NCBI GenBank assembly: GCA_018064245.1
Contig: JAGHVO010000033.1
Location: forward strand, 1-48,013
Length of the DNA stretch: 48,013 nucleotides
Direction of reading: 5' to 3'
DNA from: Candidatus Colimorpha pelethequi
GTDB taxonomy: Bacteria; Bacteroidota; Bacteroidia; Bacteroidales; P3
Both the position numbers and the translations under genes were made by a program. Below, one piece after another: positions 34,396 through 43,080 of this stretch (its first letter is position 1; every line of letters starts with the position of its first letter). The notes beneath the pieces were generated by a model, which worked only from the letters and a program-made list of their open reading frames with translations, did not search any database and had not been told where the DNA came from.

Positions 34396-35469
34396 ATGAT
34401 AACCAAGACTCAAATTGAAATGGCGTTGAGCCATGTCGACGACCCCGATCTCGGACAAAGCCTCATCCAACTTGGCATGATCGAGAACATCACCATCGAA
34501 GGCCAGAAAGTATCCTTCGACCTGGTGCTCACCACCCCCGCCTGTCCAATGAAACAAAAAATGAGCGACGAATGTATCGCCGCCATTCACGAATATGTTG
34601 ACCAAAACGCCGAAGTAAAAGTCAACCTCACCTCTCGCAAAGTTGAACAGCCCGACCCGAAAGAGATTTTCAAGAACGTCAAGAACACCATCGTGGTGGC
34701 ATCAGGCAAAGGCGGCGTAGGCAAGAGCACCGTAGCCGTCAATCTCGCCATCTCCCTCGCCAAGACAGGTGCCAAGGTGGGATTGGTAGATGCCGACATC
34801 TACGGACCCTCAATTCCCATTATGTTCAACATCCATCAACAAGACATCATGGGCGAAAACCACGACGGAAAGACCTACATGATGCCCATTGAAAAATACG
34901 GAATCAAGCTCATGTCCATCGGTTTCTTCGTAGAGGACGACAAAGCCATCGCTTGGCGCGGACCCATGGCAAGCGGCGCATTGAAACAACTGTTGGGCGA
35001 CACCTGGTGGGACGAGATAGACTATATGGTCGTTGACATGCCCCCGGGAACCGGCGACATCCAGCTCACCCTAGCGCAGTCCATGCCCGTAACTGGTGCC
35101 ATCATCGTCAGCACCCCGCAGCAAGTGGCTCTCGCCGACGTGATTCGTGGCGTAGAGATGTTCCGCAATCCCAACATCAACATCCCAGTTTTGGGATTTG
35201 TGGAGAACATGGCCTACTTCACGCCTGCCGAACTGCCACAGAACAAATACTACATTTTCGGCAAAGGCGGCTGCAGCAAGTTGGCGCAAGAGATGGACAT
35301 TCCGCTGTTGGGCGAGATTCCATTGGTACAGTCCATCGCCGAGAGCGGCGATGCCGGCAAGCCCGTTTCGCTCTGGAGCGACCAACCCTCCCCCGAAAGC
35401 GACGCATTCATGACTTTGGCGGAAAACACCATCCGCGAAATCTGCAAACTGAAAGCAGCAACGAATTGA
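34396..35469 (+). CDS. Iron-sulfur cluster carrier protein Mrp/ApbC
   Basis: The 357-residue protein has an N-terminal MIP18/DUF59 domain (MITKTQIEMALSHVDDPDLG, PACPMKQKM). A ParA/Mrp ATPase domain follows, with deviant Walker A GKGGVGKST at residues 104-112. It loads [4Fe-4S] clusters onto target proteins. The usual C-x-x-C just after the NMAYF motif is absent; this protein has NMAYFTPAELPQNKYY, which is the Bacteroidales form. The adjacent nfu gene (54 bases downstream) makes a cluster-assembly pair. A TTAACTC-type spacer lies before the start. Confidence 0.92.
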   Translation: MITKTQIEMALSHVDDPDLGQSLIQLGMIENITIEGQKVSFDLVLTTPACPMKQKMSDECIAAIHEYVDQNAEVKVNLTSRKVEQPDPKEIFKNVKNTIVVASGKGGVGKSTVAVNLAISLAKTGAKVGLVDADIYGPSIPIMFNIHQQDIMGENHDGKTYMMPIEKYGIKLMSIGFFVEDDKAIAWRGPMASGALKQLLGDTWWDEIDYMVVDMPPGTGDIQLTLAQSMPVTGAIIVSTPQQVALADVIRGVEMFRNPNINIPVLGFVENMAYFTPAELPQNKYYIFGKGGCSKLAQEMDIPLLGEIPLVQSIAESGDAGKPVSLWSDQPSPESDAFMTLAENTIREICKLKAATN

Positions 35470-35523
35470 TGAAGTGAGTGATTGGTAATTTCTTAACTCT
35501 TAACTCAATAACTCTTAACTAAT

Positions 35524-35775
35524 ATGACCGATCAAGAAAAACAAGCCGTAGAGATAAAGGTAAAAAACGCCCTGGAACAAATCCGTCCATACTTGCAACA
35601 AGATGGCGGCGATGTGGAATACGTTGACATGACCAACGAAGGTGTTGTCATGGTTACGCTTCTCGGACACTGCGGAAGCTGTCCCCACGCCTTGATGACC
35701 CTCAAGCAAGGCATCGAGACCGCCCTCAAAAACGCCATTCCCGAAGTGAAATGCGTCGAGCGCGTCACACTATAA
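35524..35775 (+). CDS. NifU-like domain protein (Nfu)
   Basis: The 83-residue protein is a single NifU C-terminal domain with the cluster-binding C-x-x-C at Cys50 and Cys53 (GHCGSCPHA). It binds or carries an Fe-S cluster to apoproteins. It sits between mrp and the adenosyltransferase gene on the same strand (gaps of 54 and 35 bases). Length and motif are typical of stand-alone Nfu proteins. Confidence 0.93.
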   Translation: MTDQEKQAVEIKVKNALEQIRPYLQQDGGDVEYVDMTNEGVVMVTLLGHCGSCPHALMTLKQGIETALKNAIPEVKCVERVTL

Positions 35776-35810
35776 CCACTTTTTATTTTTAATTCTTAAT
35801 TCATTTAATA

Positions 35811-36371
35811 ATGCTCTACACCAAGACTGGTGACGATGGCACCACCTCACTTGTAGGAGGCAGACGGGTGTCGAAAAACGACATCCGCGTCGAGGCATAC
35901 GGAACCGTTGACGAACTCAACTCCCAAATTGGAGTAGTTGCGGCATTGGTACGCGAAAACGACGCCGATACCAATTCCTTGTTGCAATCCATACAACAAG
36001 AGTTGTTTGTCATTCAAACACTGCTCGCCACCGAAGATTACACTTTGCGTTCAAAACTGCCACAGTTGCAACCCGAATCCATTTCACGGTTAGAGCAGAC
36101 CATCGACAGGCTCAGCGCTACCTTGCCCAAGCTCAACAGCTTCATCCTTCCTGGCGGTAGTCTTTCCGGCGCACAGTGCCACGTTGCGCGTTGTATTTGT
36201 CGCAGAGCAGAAAGGCGAGTCGTAACACTCATCCGACAAAGCAATTCCAGCGAAAACGAATCAGTGAACAACACTGTGTTGCAATACCTAAACCGACTTT
36301 CCGACCTGCTTTTCGCGCTTGCACGAAAACTCACCATAAAGGAAACATCGGAGATATACATTAAATTGTAA
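35811..36371 (+). CDS. Cob(I)alamin adenosyltransferase (PduO type)
   Basis: The 186-residue protein has the family motifs YTKTGDDGTTSLVGG, VDELNSQIG, FILPGGS, RAERRVV and LNRLSDLLFALAR. It transfers the 5'-deoxyadenosyl group of ATP to cob(I)alamin to make coenzyme B12. It is the last gene of the Fe-S group, starting 35 bases after nfu. The B12 link to Fe-S genes is unremarkable, though a shared operon is likely. Confidence 0.93.
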   Translation: MLYTKTGDDGTTSLVGGRRVSKNDIRVEAYGTVDELNSQIGVVAALVRENDADTNSLLQSIQQELFVIQTLLATEDYTLRSKLPQLQPESISRLEQTIDRLSATLPKLNSFILPGGSLSGAQCHVARCICRRAERRVVTLIRQSNSSENESVNNTVLQYLNRLSDLLFALARKLTIKETSEIYIKL

Positions 36372-36412
36372 TAGAATACTATCGCAAAAAATCAAAAAAA
36401 ATTATAAATAAT

Positions 36413-36443
36413 TTTGCCATACCAAACAATTAGACTATATTTG
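36413..36443 (+). promoter_or_regulatory. Promoter of the T9SS cargo gene
   Basis: TTTG (36413-36416), exactly 19 bases, then TATATTTG (36436-36443) form a near-perfect Bacteroidota promoter. The leader to the ATG at 36564 is about 115 bases, AT-rich, with no obvious riboswitch. Confidence 0.8.
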
Positions 36444-36563
36444 CAAGTAGAAAGATTATACCCACAATCCTATTAAAGTGTACATAAACGACACATAATA
36501 AGATTGTTATGTAATTTTACAAACAAAAAAGACAATTAATTTATTCATCAAAACATCAAAACA

Positions 36564-39188
36564 ATGAAAAAAACATTAATGGTTCTGAGTTTCGCACTTT
36601 GCGCTACCCTCGCATTTGCACAGACTCAAAATTTCGCTGGCAAGAAAGTCGGCAAAGTCTTGACCAACAACGCCAAGGCTGAAAAGGTGGTTAAACCCGC
36701 CGCTGAACCTACCAACTACAAAGCTTCCATCTTTACCAAAGATGACGACGTAGTTGCTACTTGGGATTTCAGCACCACTCCTACAACCGGTACCGTTGCT
36801 GCTGGCACCATGATCGGTGGTGACATTGCTACTACTCACGTACAAACTGGCGCTGCTTCCAAATGGGCTCACGTTGCCGGTATTGACGCTGCTTCCTTGA
36901 CCGCAGCCAACTTCCCCAGCGCATATCCCCAGTGGTACAGCTGGTTCGGCGGCAGCCGTGGTAATGATTATTTCCAAGCAAACCTCGCTAGCTGGATGGA
37001 TACCGAGTACTGCTCCTCCGCTAATGGCTGGATGATTATTGATTTCATGGAAACTTCCACCGCAAATCAGACCATCGACGCTTACATCGCTTTCCCCGCT
37101 ATCGACCTCAGCGACTATCAGGTTGTTGACTTCAGATTGTTCCAGTGGTACATGAAGTTCAACCGCGACCTCTGCTATGTTGACTACAGCACCAACAATG
37201 GTTCTACTTGGAACACAATGGAAATCAACGTTAAGAACGTTGACGTTGCCGTTAACAGCCGTTTGTATGGCAACTACACCTACACTTTGCCCGCATCTGT
37301 TGGCGGTCAGAGTAGCGTAAGTCTCCGTCTCCGTGCCGTTTCTACCGAAGTTACCTCCGGCGTTTACGGTTATGTTTGGATGGTTGATGACGTTGAAATC
37401 ATCGGTGGCGCAGCCAACCGCGTTCGTACTTATGAACAATTCTGGGGTGAAGGTGCTTACCAGATGGTTCCCCAGGGAATGGAACTCCCCATCTACTGGC
37501 GTTCTCAGTTGACCAACAATGGTCTCTACAATCAGAACAACGTTACCGCTACCATCAACCACCTCGCTTCTATCGATGGTACCAGCACCGAGGTTGACAG
37601 CTACAACATGGGTACTCTCAACCGCAGCGAAACCAAGTACGTCCTCGTTGATGGTCTTGGTCGTTTCCCCTCTGACACCAATGGTGACAACCGCGAATGG
37701 CGCGATGGTCTTTGGGAATACAGCAGCCATCAGGCTTACGGCCAGGGCAACAGCCTTCCCACCGCTACTGCAGGCGACAACTACGCTTTCGCTTCCATTT
37801 CTACCGACAGCATTGAATTCAGCTACGATACCGTATGGTACAATGTTGACGGCGGCGACGCTAATGGCAACTACATCTGGGGTCGTGACAAGGGTATCCT
37901 TACCACCGACAAATTCTTTGCTTGGGGCTTCACCGATGACGATTACATCACCGACGACTGCGAAGAGCACGCTATGGAACCTGGCTACGAAGTATGGTCT
38001 GGTTACACCACTGGTTTGAATGTTCCCGTTGACGCAAACGGCGAACCTTGGGTTATCCGCGGTATCCGTTATGTCACCGCTACCTCTTTCGGCAAATTCT
38101 TTGGCGAAAGCGTTATTGCACCTACCCTCTATTTCATGGATGCCGACTCTGGCTACTACCACAACCTCGCTACCGGTATCGAATCTATCGAAGTTTCCGA
38201 TGCTGTTTCCGCTGGTATGGCTAACGACTCTACCGATATCATGGCAGCTGGTGGTTTCATGACCATGGAAGACTACAACTACATCGACGTTATGTTCCCC
38301 GAGCAGAACGCTTTGGAAGCTAACCAGATGTACTTCGTAGGCTACCGTATGGTTGAGCCTGGTTACTTCAGCTTGGCAACCGCTACTGGCAGCACCTACT
38401 ACAGACCCGACGTTGACGAAGATGGCAACAACATCGCTCGTAACACCCGCTTCGGTTCCGAAAACGCTGCCGCTGGCACCGCTAAATACGCTTACGATTT
38501 CAACAACGGCAACGGTCTTGCCAATGGTTGGTCCTTGCTCGTTCGCGACCCCAATGGTAGTTATCCAAACAGCATGTACCCCGCTGGTAAATACGCAGAG
38601 GCTTATCCTATGGTTTACCCCATCCTCGGACCTCGCCAGGACATCGCTCGTCACAACATCACCATCAACTGTCTTGACGAAAACGTTGAGGTTATCCTCC
38701 AAGACGGCGAAACCGATGCTTGCGGCATGACCGACGACGTAGCTGAAGGCTCCATGACTTATTACTTCATCCTCACCGCTGAAGGTACCGATGCAAAAAT
38801 CATGCTCGACGGCGTAGAAGTTGCTTACGGCGAAGATCCTAACCTTGAATGGAACAGCAATGGTTACTACATCTATACTCTTAGAAATGTAACCGCTGAC
38901 CACGTACTCAGCGTTCAGAGCGTTGTTTCCATCAACACCGTTGCTGAAAGAGTTCAGATGAACCTCCAGCCCAACCCCGCTACTTCTCAGGTCAACCTGA
39001 CCATCGAAGGTGTTAACGGTATGGTTAACTGCGCTATCGTTGACATGAGCGGCCGCGTTGTTTACAACAACAACATCAATGCTGAAGCTGCTCAGACCAT
39101 CAACGTTTCCAACCTCGCTAAGGGTGCTTACTTCGTACGCATCACCAACAACGAGTTCAGCAAAGTTGAAAAACTCATCGTTCGCTAA
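36564..39188 (+). CDS. T9SS-secreted cargo protein, unknown function
   Basis: The 874-residue protein has a signal peptide (MKKTLMVLSFALCATLAFAQ). A jelly-roll-like region near 150-280 follows (AYIAFPAIDLSDY...WMVDDVEIIGG), like the carbohydrate-binding or MAM-like modules of T9SS cargo. The C-terminal type A sorting domain has LQPNPATSQVNL, then DMSGRVVY and GAYFVRI...KLIVR. It would be exported across the outer membrane and probably attached to the surface. Codon choice is strongly restricted (for example repeated gct, acc, aac), consistent with high expression. Its own strong promoter and terminator support an abundant monocistronic message. No catalytic domain recognised. Confidence 0.88.
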   Translation: MKKTLMVLSFALCATLAFAQTQNFAGKKVGKVLTNNAKAEKVVKPAAEPTNYKASIFTKDDDVVATWDFSTTPTTGTVAAGTMIGGDIATTHVQTGAASKWAHVAGIDAASLTAANFPSAYPQWYSWFGGSRGNDYFQANLASWMDTEYCSSANGWMIIDFMETSTANQTIDAYIAFPAIDLSDYQVVDFRLFQWYMKFNRDLCYVDYSTNNGSTWNTMEINVKNVDVAVNSRLYGNYTYTLPASVGGQSSVSLRLRAVSTEVTSGVYGYVWMVDDVEIIGGAANRVRTYEQFWGEGAYQMVPQGMELPIYWRSQLTNNGLYNQNNVTATINHLASIDGTSTEVDSYNMGTLNRSETKYVLVDGLGRFPSDTNGDNREWRDGLWEYSSHQAYGQGNSLPTATAGDNYAFASISTDSIEFSYDTVWYNVDGGDANGNYIWGRDKGILTTDKFFAWGFTDDDYITDDCEEHAMEPGYEVWSGYTTGLNVPVDANGEPWVIRGIRYVTATSFGKFFGESVIAPTLYFMDADSGYYHNLATGIESIEVSDAVSAGMANDSTDIMAAGGFMTMEDYNYIDVMFPEQNALEANQMYFVGYRMVEPGYFSLATATGSTYYRPDVDEDGNNIARNTRFGSENAAAGTAKYAYDFNNGNGLANGWSLLVRDPNGSYPNSMYPAGKYAEAYPMVYPILGPRQDIARHNITINCLDENVEVILQDGETDACGMTDDVAEGSMTYYFILTAEGTDAKIMLDGVEVAYGEDPNLEWNSNGYYIYTLRNVTADHVLSVQSVVSINTVAERVQMNLQPNPATSQVNLTIEGVNGMVNCAIVDMSGRVVYNNNINAEAAQTINVSNLAKGAYFVRITNNEFSKVEKLIVR

Positions 39189-39208
39189 TCTTAGTTGAAC
39201 AATTCAAT

Positions 39209-39238
39209 AAAAAAGGCTCCCGCTTGGGAGCCTTTTTT
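39209..39238 (+). terminator. Strong terminator of the T9SS cargo gene
   Basis: AAAAAAGGCTCCC / GGGAGCCTTTTTT form a 13-base stem with a 4-base loop, followed by T. A classic Rho-independent terminator. Confidence 0.9.
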
Positions 39239-39287
39239 ATTTCAATGCAGTCCGCCACAATTAGCGTTCAAACATAACGATTGAACA

Positions 39288-39320
39288 AAAAAAGGTGCTT
39301 CGAAATCGAAACACCTTTTT
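39288..39320 (-). terminator. Terminator after yicC
   Basis: AAAAAGGTG...CACCTTTTT with an inner TTCGA/TCGAA pair forms a long hairpin with T runs both ways, 17 bases past the yicC stop on the minus strand. Confidence 0.85.
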
Positions 39321-39337
39321 GCTTTTGAGGAATACCA

Positions 39338-40201
39338 CTAAAGAATATTTCCCAATTGTTCCTTGATTTTCTCAAGTTCGTCTTTCATCTCCACAACAAG
39401 TTTTTGAATTTCCACATGATTGGCCTTGGAACCGGTAGTATTGATTTCACGACCCATCTCCTGCGCCACGAAAGCCAGTTTCTTGCCACAAGAAGGTTCA
39501 TTCTTGACAGTATCGCGGAAATAGTCGATATGCTTTTGCAGACGCACCTTTTCCTCCGTAATATCCAATTTTTCGAGATAGTAAATCAATTCCTGCTCGA
39601 AACGGTTTTGGTCGATTTCCTTGATGGCAAACTCCTCAAAATACTTGTTGATACGATCCTTTGCCGTCTGGATACGCTCGTTTTCGTACTGAGGTATGGA
39701 GTGAAGGCGTTGCTCAATGGCATCAACATGCACAGCGAAATCACGCTCCAAAACTGCGCCTTCGTGTTCACGAAAACGGTCCACATCGTCTAATGTAGCA
39801 GAAATGGCATCACGCAACACCACCCAATCTTCCTCCGACAGCTCATCAGCGGAATTGCTGTTCCATACATCAGGTTGGGAAAGTAGCGTTTGAAAAATAC
39901 CATCTTCGGTACAGGAAAGTTTCCCTGCCAATACCTTGACCGCATTGAAACGCGATTCCAAAAGCGATTGATTCAACTGGCATTCAGCAGTGTCTGCAAG
40001 CTCTTCAGTAATCAGAAAATCCACCTTGCCGCGCTCAAGACGATTAAGCATTGCACGAATCTCCAATTCTTTGGAACGATAGAAGAAAGGAATCTTGACA
40101 TTAGCATCCATCTGTTTGCTATTAAGAGTCTTAACCTCAATTTTCAAAACCTTATTGCCAAGCGTACACTGACCTTTGGCATAACCTGTCATCGATTTCA
40201 T
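39338..40201 (-). CDS. yicC: YicC family protein (putative endoribonuclease)
   Basis: The 287-residue protein starts MKSMTGYAKGQ, the hallmark N-terminus of the YicC family, and ends with the conserved TTGSKANHVEIQKLVVEMKDELEKIKEQ block. E. coli YicC is reported to affect small-RNA turnover. It is the last gene of a three-gene minus-strand unit, 11 bases after apbE. In many bacteria gmk follows yicC; here it does not, and a terminator comes instead. Confidence 0.93.
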   Translation of the reverse strand: MKSMTGYAKGQCTLGNKVLKIEVKTLNSKQMDANVKIPFFYRSKELEIRAMLNRLERGKVDFLITEELADTAECQLNQSLLESRFNAVKVLAGKLSCTEDGIFQTLLSQPDVWNSNSADELSEEDWVVLRDAISATLDDVDRFREHEGAVLERDFAVHVDAIEQRLHSIPQYENERIQTAKDRINKYFEEFAIKEIDQNRFEQELIYYLEKLDITEEKVRLQKHIDYFRDTVKNEPSCGKKLAFVAQEMGREINTTGSKANHVEIQKLVVEMKDELEKIKEQLGNIL

Positions 40202-40212
40202 AGCAATATCAA

Positions 40213-41256
40213 TTATTTTGTTATCAATTCATTAAAAAGCGGCGTGGCGTAAGTCTTATAGACGCCTTGCTCATCATAGATGAAGAAAACAGCCTGCACA
40301 GCCTCATCGTCAAGATGATCGGCGATGAAACGCTTAGACTCGTCAAGTCCCATGACCATAAAAGCCGTAGCAAGCGCATCGGCCTTCCACGCTGAATCGG
40401 CGACAACCGAAACACTCAAAAGTGAATGATTGACTGGATGTCCAGTTTGAGGGTTAATGGTATGAGAATATTTTACGCCATCGCGCACATAGTACTTGCG
40501 GTAGTTCCCCGACGTGACAACCGACTGGTTGTCCAAAGAAATCGCAAGTTCCACTTCGGGAGAGCTGTATTTATTGTCGGCCGGGCGTTCGATGCCCACA
40601 CGCCAAGAAGATCCGTCAGGCTTGGCGCCATACGCAATAACCTCGCCACCAACATCAACAAGAAAATCTTTCACACCTTGAGCAGAAAGGAAATCAGCAA
40701 TCAAATCAACCGAATATCCTTGTGCAATGGCGTTGAAATCCAACATGGTTTGAGTGCATCGCTTGCGCAAAATATTACCATCTACAATAGACAGGCCATC
40801 AGAGCCCAAATACTGCATCAACTGAGCCACGGTATCATCGGAAGGCATCGTTCCCTTTGAGAAACCAAAACCCCACGCATTGACCAACTGTCCCACAGTA
40901 CAGTCAAAAGCATGATTGGTATAATGGTAAGTCCAAAGCGATTTGTTGAGGAGGTCAACAAACATAGGAGAAACAACAGAATCGAGATTGGCATTGACAC
41001 GTCTGATCATTGAGCTATCCACCCACAGAGAGGCCATCTGGTCAAAATCATCAAGCAACGAGTCGATGGAATGCTTGAAATTGCGATGTTGCGCGTCGTA
41101 ATAAGAAACGCTATAGTAGGTGCCTTGCGCCTCACCAGAGAAAGCGACAAAGTCATTCTTCTCGGCACACGCAGTCAGCATCAACAGACCAAAAACTACA
41201 AAAAAGCGTCCGATACATGAGTATCGAACGCTCATATCAGTTGTACAAGCAGTCAT
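40213..41256 (-). CDS. apbE: FAD:protein FMN transferase
   Basis: The 347-residue protein has an N-terminal lipoprotein signal ending LMLTAC and the ApbE domain. Its landmarks are GEAQGTYYSVSYYD, LLNKSLWTY, GFGFSKG, DVGGEVIAYG and HTINPQTGHPV near residue 265. It attaches FMN covalently to Thr of Rnf/Nqr-type or other target proteins at the outside of the inner membrane. The ATG at 41254-41256 overlaps the T9SS gene stop by one base (TAATG). An internal Met8 gives a shorter signal peptide and may be the real start. No rnf or nqr gene is visible in the window. Confidence 0.93.
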   Translation of the reverse strand: MTACTTDMSVRYSCIGRFFVVFGLLMLTACAEKNDFVAFSGEAQGTYYSVSYYDAQHRNFKHSIDSLLDDFDQMASLWVDSSMIRRVNANLDSVVSPMFVDLLNKSLWTYHYTNHAFDCTVGQLVNAWGFGFSKGTMPSDDTVAQLMQYLGSDGLSIVDGNILRKRCTQTMLDFNAIAQGYSVDLIADFLSAQGVKDFLVDVGGEVIAYGAKPDGSSWRVGIERPADNKYSSPEVELAISLDNQSVVTSGNYRKYYVRDGVKYSHTINPQTGHPVNHSLLSVSVVADSAWKADALATAFMVMGLDESKRFIADHLDDEAVQAVFFIYDEQGVYKTYATPLFNELITK

Positions 41257-42902
41257 TATTTGACAACAACAAATTTTCTAATAATAGACTTGCCATTCTC
41301 GAGAACGAGACGCAACGTGTAGGTGCCATTAGAAAGAGCACTCAGATTCAAAGCGCCATTGACACCCAAATTGTCGAACTGGGAAACAGCCTGACCAGCA
41401 GCATTGAATACCATTGCCTGCTCGATGGCCTCGCTAGAAGCGACATTCAACACTCTGTGTGCGGGGTTAGGATAGAGATTAACCTCAACGCCTTCAACAT
41501 CCTCAATGCCTACGCCGACCAACACGGTAATCCAGATGTTAGCTTCGCATTCGGTCTCGGAATTGATGGCTCTCAAGTTGACGTCAGTATTTTCTTGGAT
41601 ACCTTCGCTGATAACGAGAGTGTCGCTTACGATAGGAGCGCCATAGTTGTAAGACCATTCATAGGTAAGGGCATCATCATACTCGTCAACATAGAGGGTA
41701 ACGGGCTCGCCAGCCTCGACGTGCAAAGTGCCTTGGATGGCATTGACAACAGGAGAAGGATTAACGGTAATCAAAGCAACTGCTGCGCTGTCGCAATGGT
41801 TAACAGTAAAGCCCAACTTAACGGTATCGGTCTGAGAATGGTCGTATTCCTTATTGTTCTTGAGCTCCCAAACAGCATAATCGCAACCTGCGATTTCAAC
41901 AGTGTCGCGGTAAGGCTGATATACGAGGAAATGAACTACAGAGGTACTGTCTTTGCAATTGGCGGCAGTTCTGTATTGGAAAGTCTTCGTGGCAGTGCTA
42001 TCGCTATAGACATAGAACTGGGTACCACCAGCGAATTTCCAACGTACGCGCTCACAAGCAGCCGCAGTGGTGTCGCTTGAAACGGTTTCAACAGGAAGAA
42101 CTGTCAAATCCAATACCTTTTCGGTAATACAATCGTTTCCGACAGAATCGATATACATACCACTTTCGGTATAAGTTTCGTTAGAAACGGTCCATCTATA
42201 CTGCATACAAGCTGTCATTGTGGTGGTATCGTGGTTTACAACGATGTCAAGGTCAAGAACAAACATTGAATCGCAACCATTGCCCAACTCATCAGTTACC
42301 AATACTGAATCAATGGTAGAAACAGTGTAGGAGGAATCTCTCCAAGTGTAGGCGCCGCAATGTTCTACGGTTTCAACAGTTCTGAAAACCTCTACAAGAT
42401 CCAAGGGCAAGAAATAAATGGAGTCGCAATTGGTAGCGGCAACATGTACGGTGTCGGAATAGGTACCGCTTTCATCGTAGGTATTGCCGTGCCAATCGTA
42501 ATTGCCACACCAAGAAATGGGAGCCAAAGTGTCGCGGTGTATCTTAGAAAGCGTAAGTGTCAAAGTAACAACGCTGTCGCAATTCTCCGCGGTCTTCAAT
42601 GTGTCCACAAATACACCAGCATTGTCGTAAACGGTACCATTCCAAGAATAGGAACATTCACCTTCCACAGCGTCAGATACGCTGACAGAGTGATTGATCG
42701 TAAGATTCAAAATAAAAGCCGTGTCATTGGCAGTGTACAGGACAATGGTATCTTGGTTATAGTCGACACCATTAACATTCCAATGAAAGGAATCACAAGC
42801 AACTTTATCAACCTGAACGACAGGAAGACCTTTTGTTTGAGCCTGAAGCGAAAAAGGCATCAACAACGCTGCGAATACCAGACTTAATACTACTTTCTTC
42901 AT
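41256..42902 (-). CDS. T9SS-secreted repeat protein with Cys/Trp motifs
   Basis: The 548-residue protein has a signal peptide (MKKVVLSLVFAALLMPFSLQAQ) and about six repeats of 50-60 residues. Their core is C-x-x-Y-x-W-x-G-x-x-Y-x-x-x-G-x-Y-x-D, followed by a C-D-S-x-x-x-L-x-L strand. A T9SS type A sorting domain follows (NLYPNPAHRVLNV, NAAGQAV, NGTYTLRLVLENG). Such Cys/Trp repeats are frequent in Bacteroidota T9SS cargo. The stop overlaps the apbE start by one base, coupling them. Expected to be surface-exposed; no enzyme motif seen. A -7 motif (43010-43020 region) lies about 110 bases upstream. Confidence 0.87.
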   Translation of the reverse strand: MKKVVLSLVFAALLMPFSLQAQTKGLPVVQVDKVACDSFHWNVNGVDYNQDTIVLYTANDTAFILNLTINHSVSVSDAVEGECSYSWNGTVYDNAGVFVDTLKTAENCDSVVTLTLTLSKIHRDTLAPISWCGNYDWHGNTYDESGTYSDTVHVAATNCDSIYFLPLDLVEVFRTVETVEHCGAYTWRDSSYTVSTIDSVLVTDELGNGCDSMFVLDLDIVVNHDTTTMTACMQYRWTVSNETYTESGMYIDSVGNDCITEKVLDLTVLPVETVSSDTTAAACERVRWKFAGGTQFYVYSDSTATKTFQYRTAANCKDSTSVVHFLVYQPYRDTVEIAGCDYAVWELKNNKEYDHSQTDTVKLGFTVNHCDSAAVALITVNPSPVVNAIQGTLHVEAGEPVTLYVDEYDDALTYEWSYNYGAPIVSDTLVISEGIQENTDVNLRAINSETECEANIWITVLVGVGIEDVEGVEVNLYPNPAHRVLNVASSEAIEQAMVFNAAGQAVSQFDNLGVNGALNLSALSNGTYTLRLVLENGKSIIRKFVVVK

Positions 42903-43010
42903 CTTAATGTAAGATTTTGATTTCTTTATTTTTTATTATTTTACTCTAAACTAATATTTATCAAATCAATACAGCATCCAGCTCATTGATTGGATAAAAA
43001 TACTAACGTG

Positions 43011-43020
43011 CAAAGATACT
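43011..43020 (-). promoter_or_regulatory. Probable -7 element of the T9SS-apbE-yicC unit
   Basis: On the minus strand TATCTTTG followed by CA occurs about 110 bases before the start codon. No clear TTTG lies at the -33 distance, so this is tentative. Confidence 0.45.
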
Positions 43021-43080
43021 CTTTTTTTTGGAAAGTATCAGTTTTTTTTGCCACTAACTTGTTAAAAATATATAGCAAGG

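Noticed and set aside
36576..38903. 775-codon open frame on the minus strand inside the T9SS cargo gene
   Set aside because: It is an antisense by-product of the restricted codon usage of the plus-strand gene. The plus-strand gene has signal peptide, sorting domain, promoter and terminator; the antisense product has no family features.
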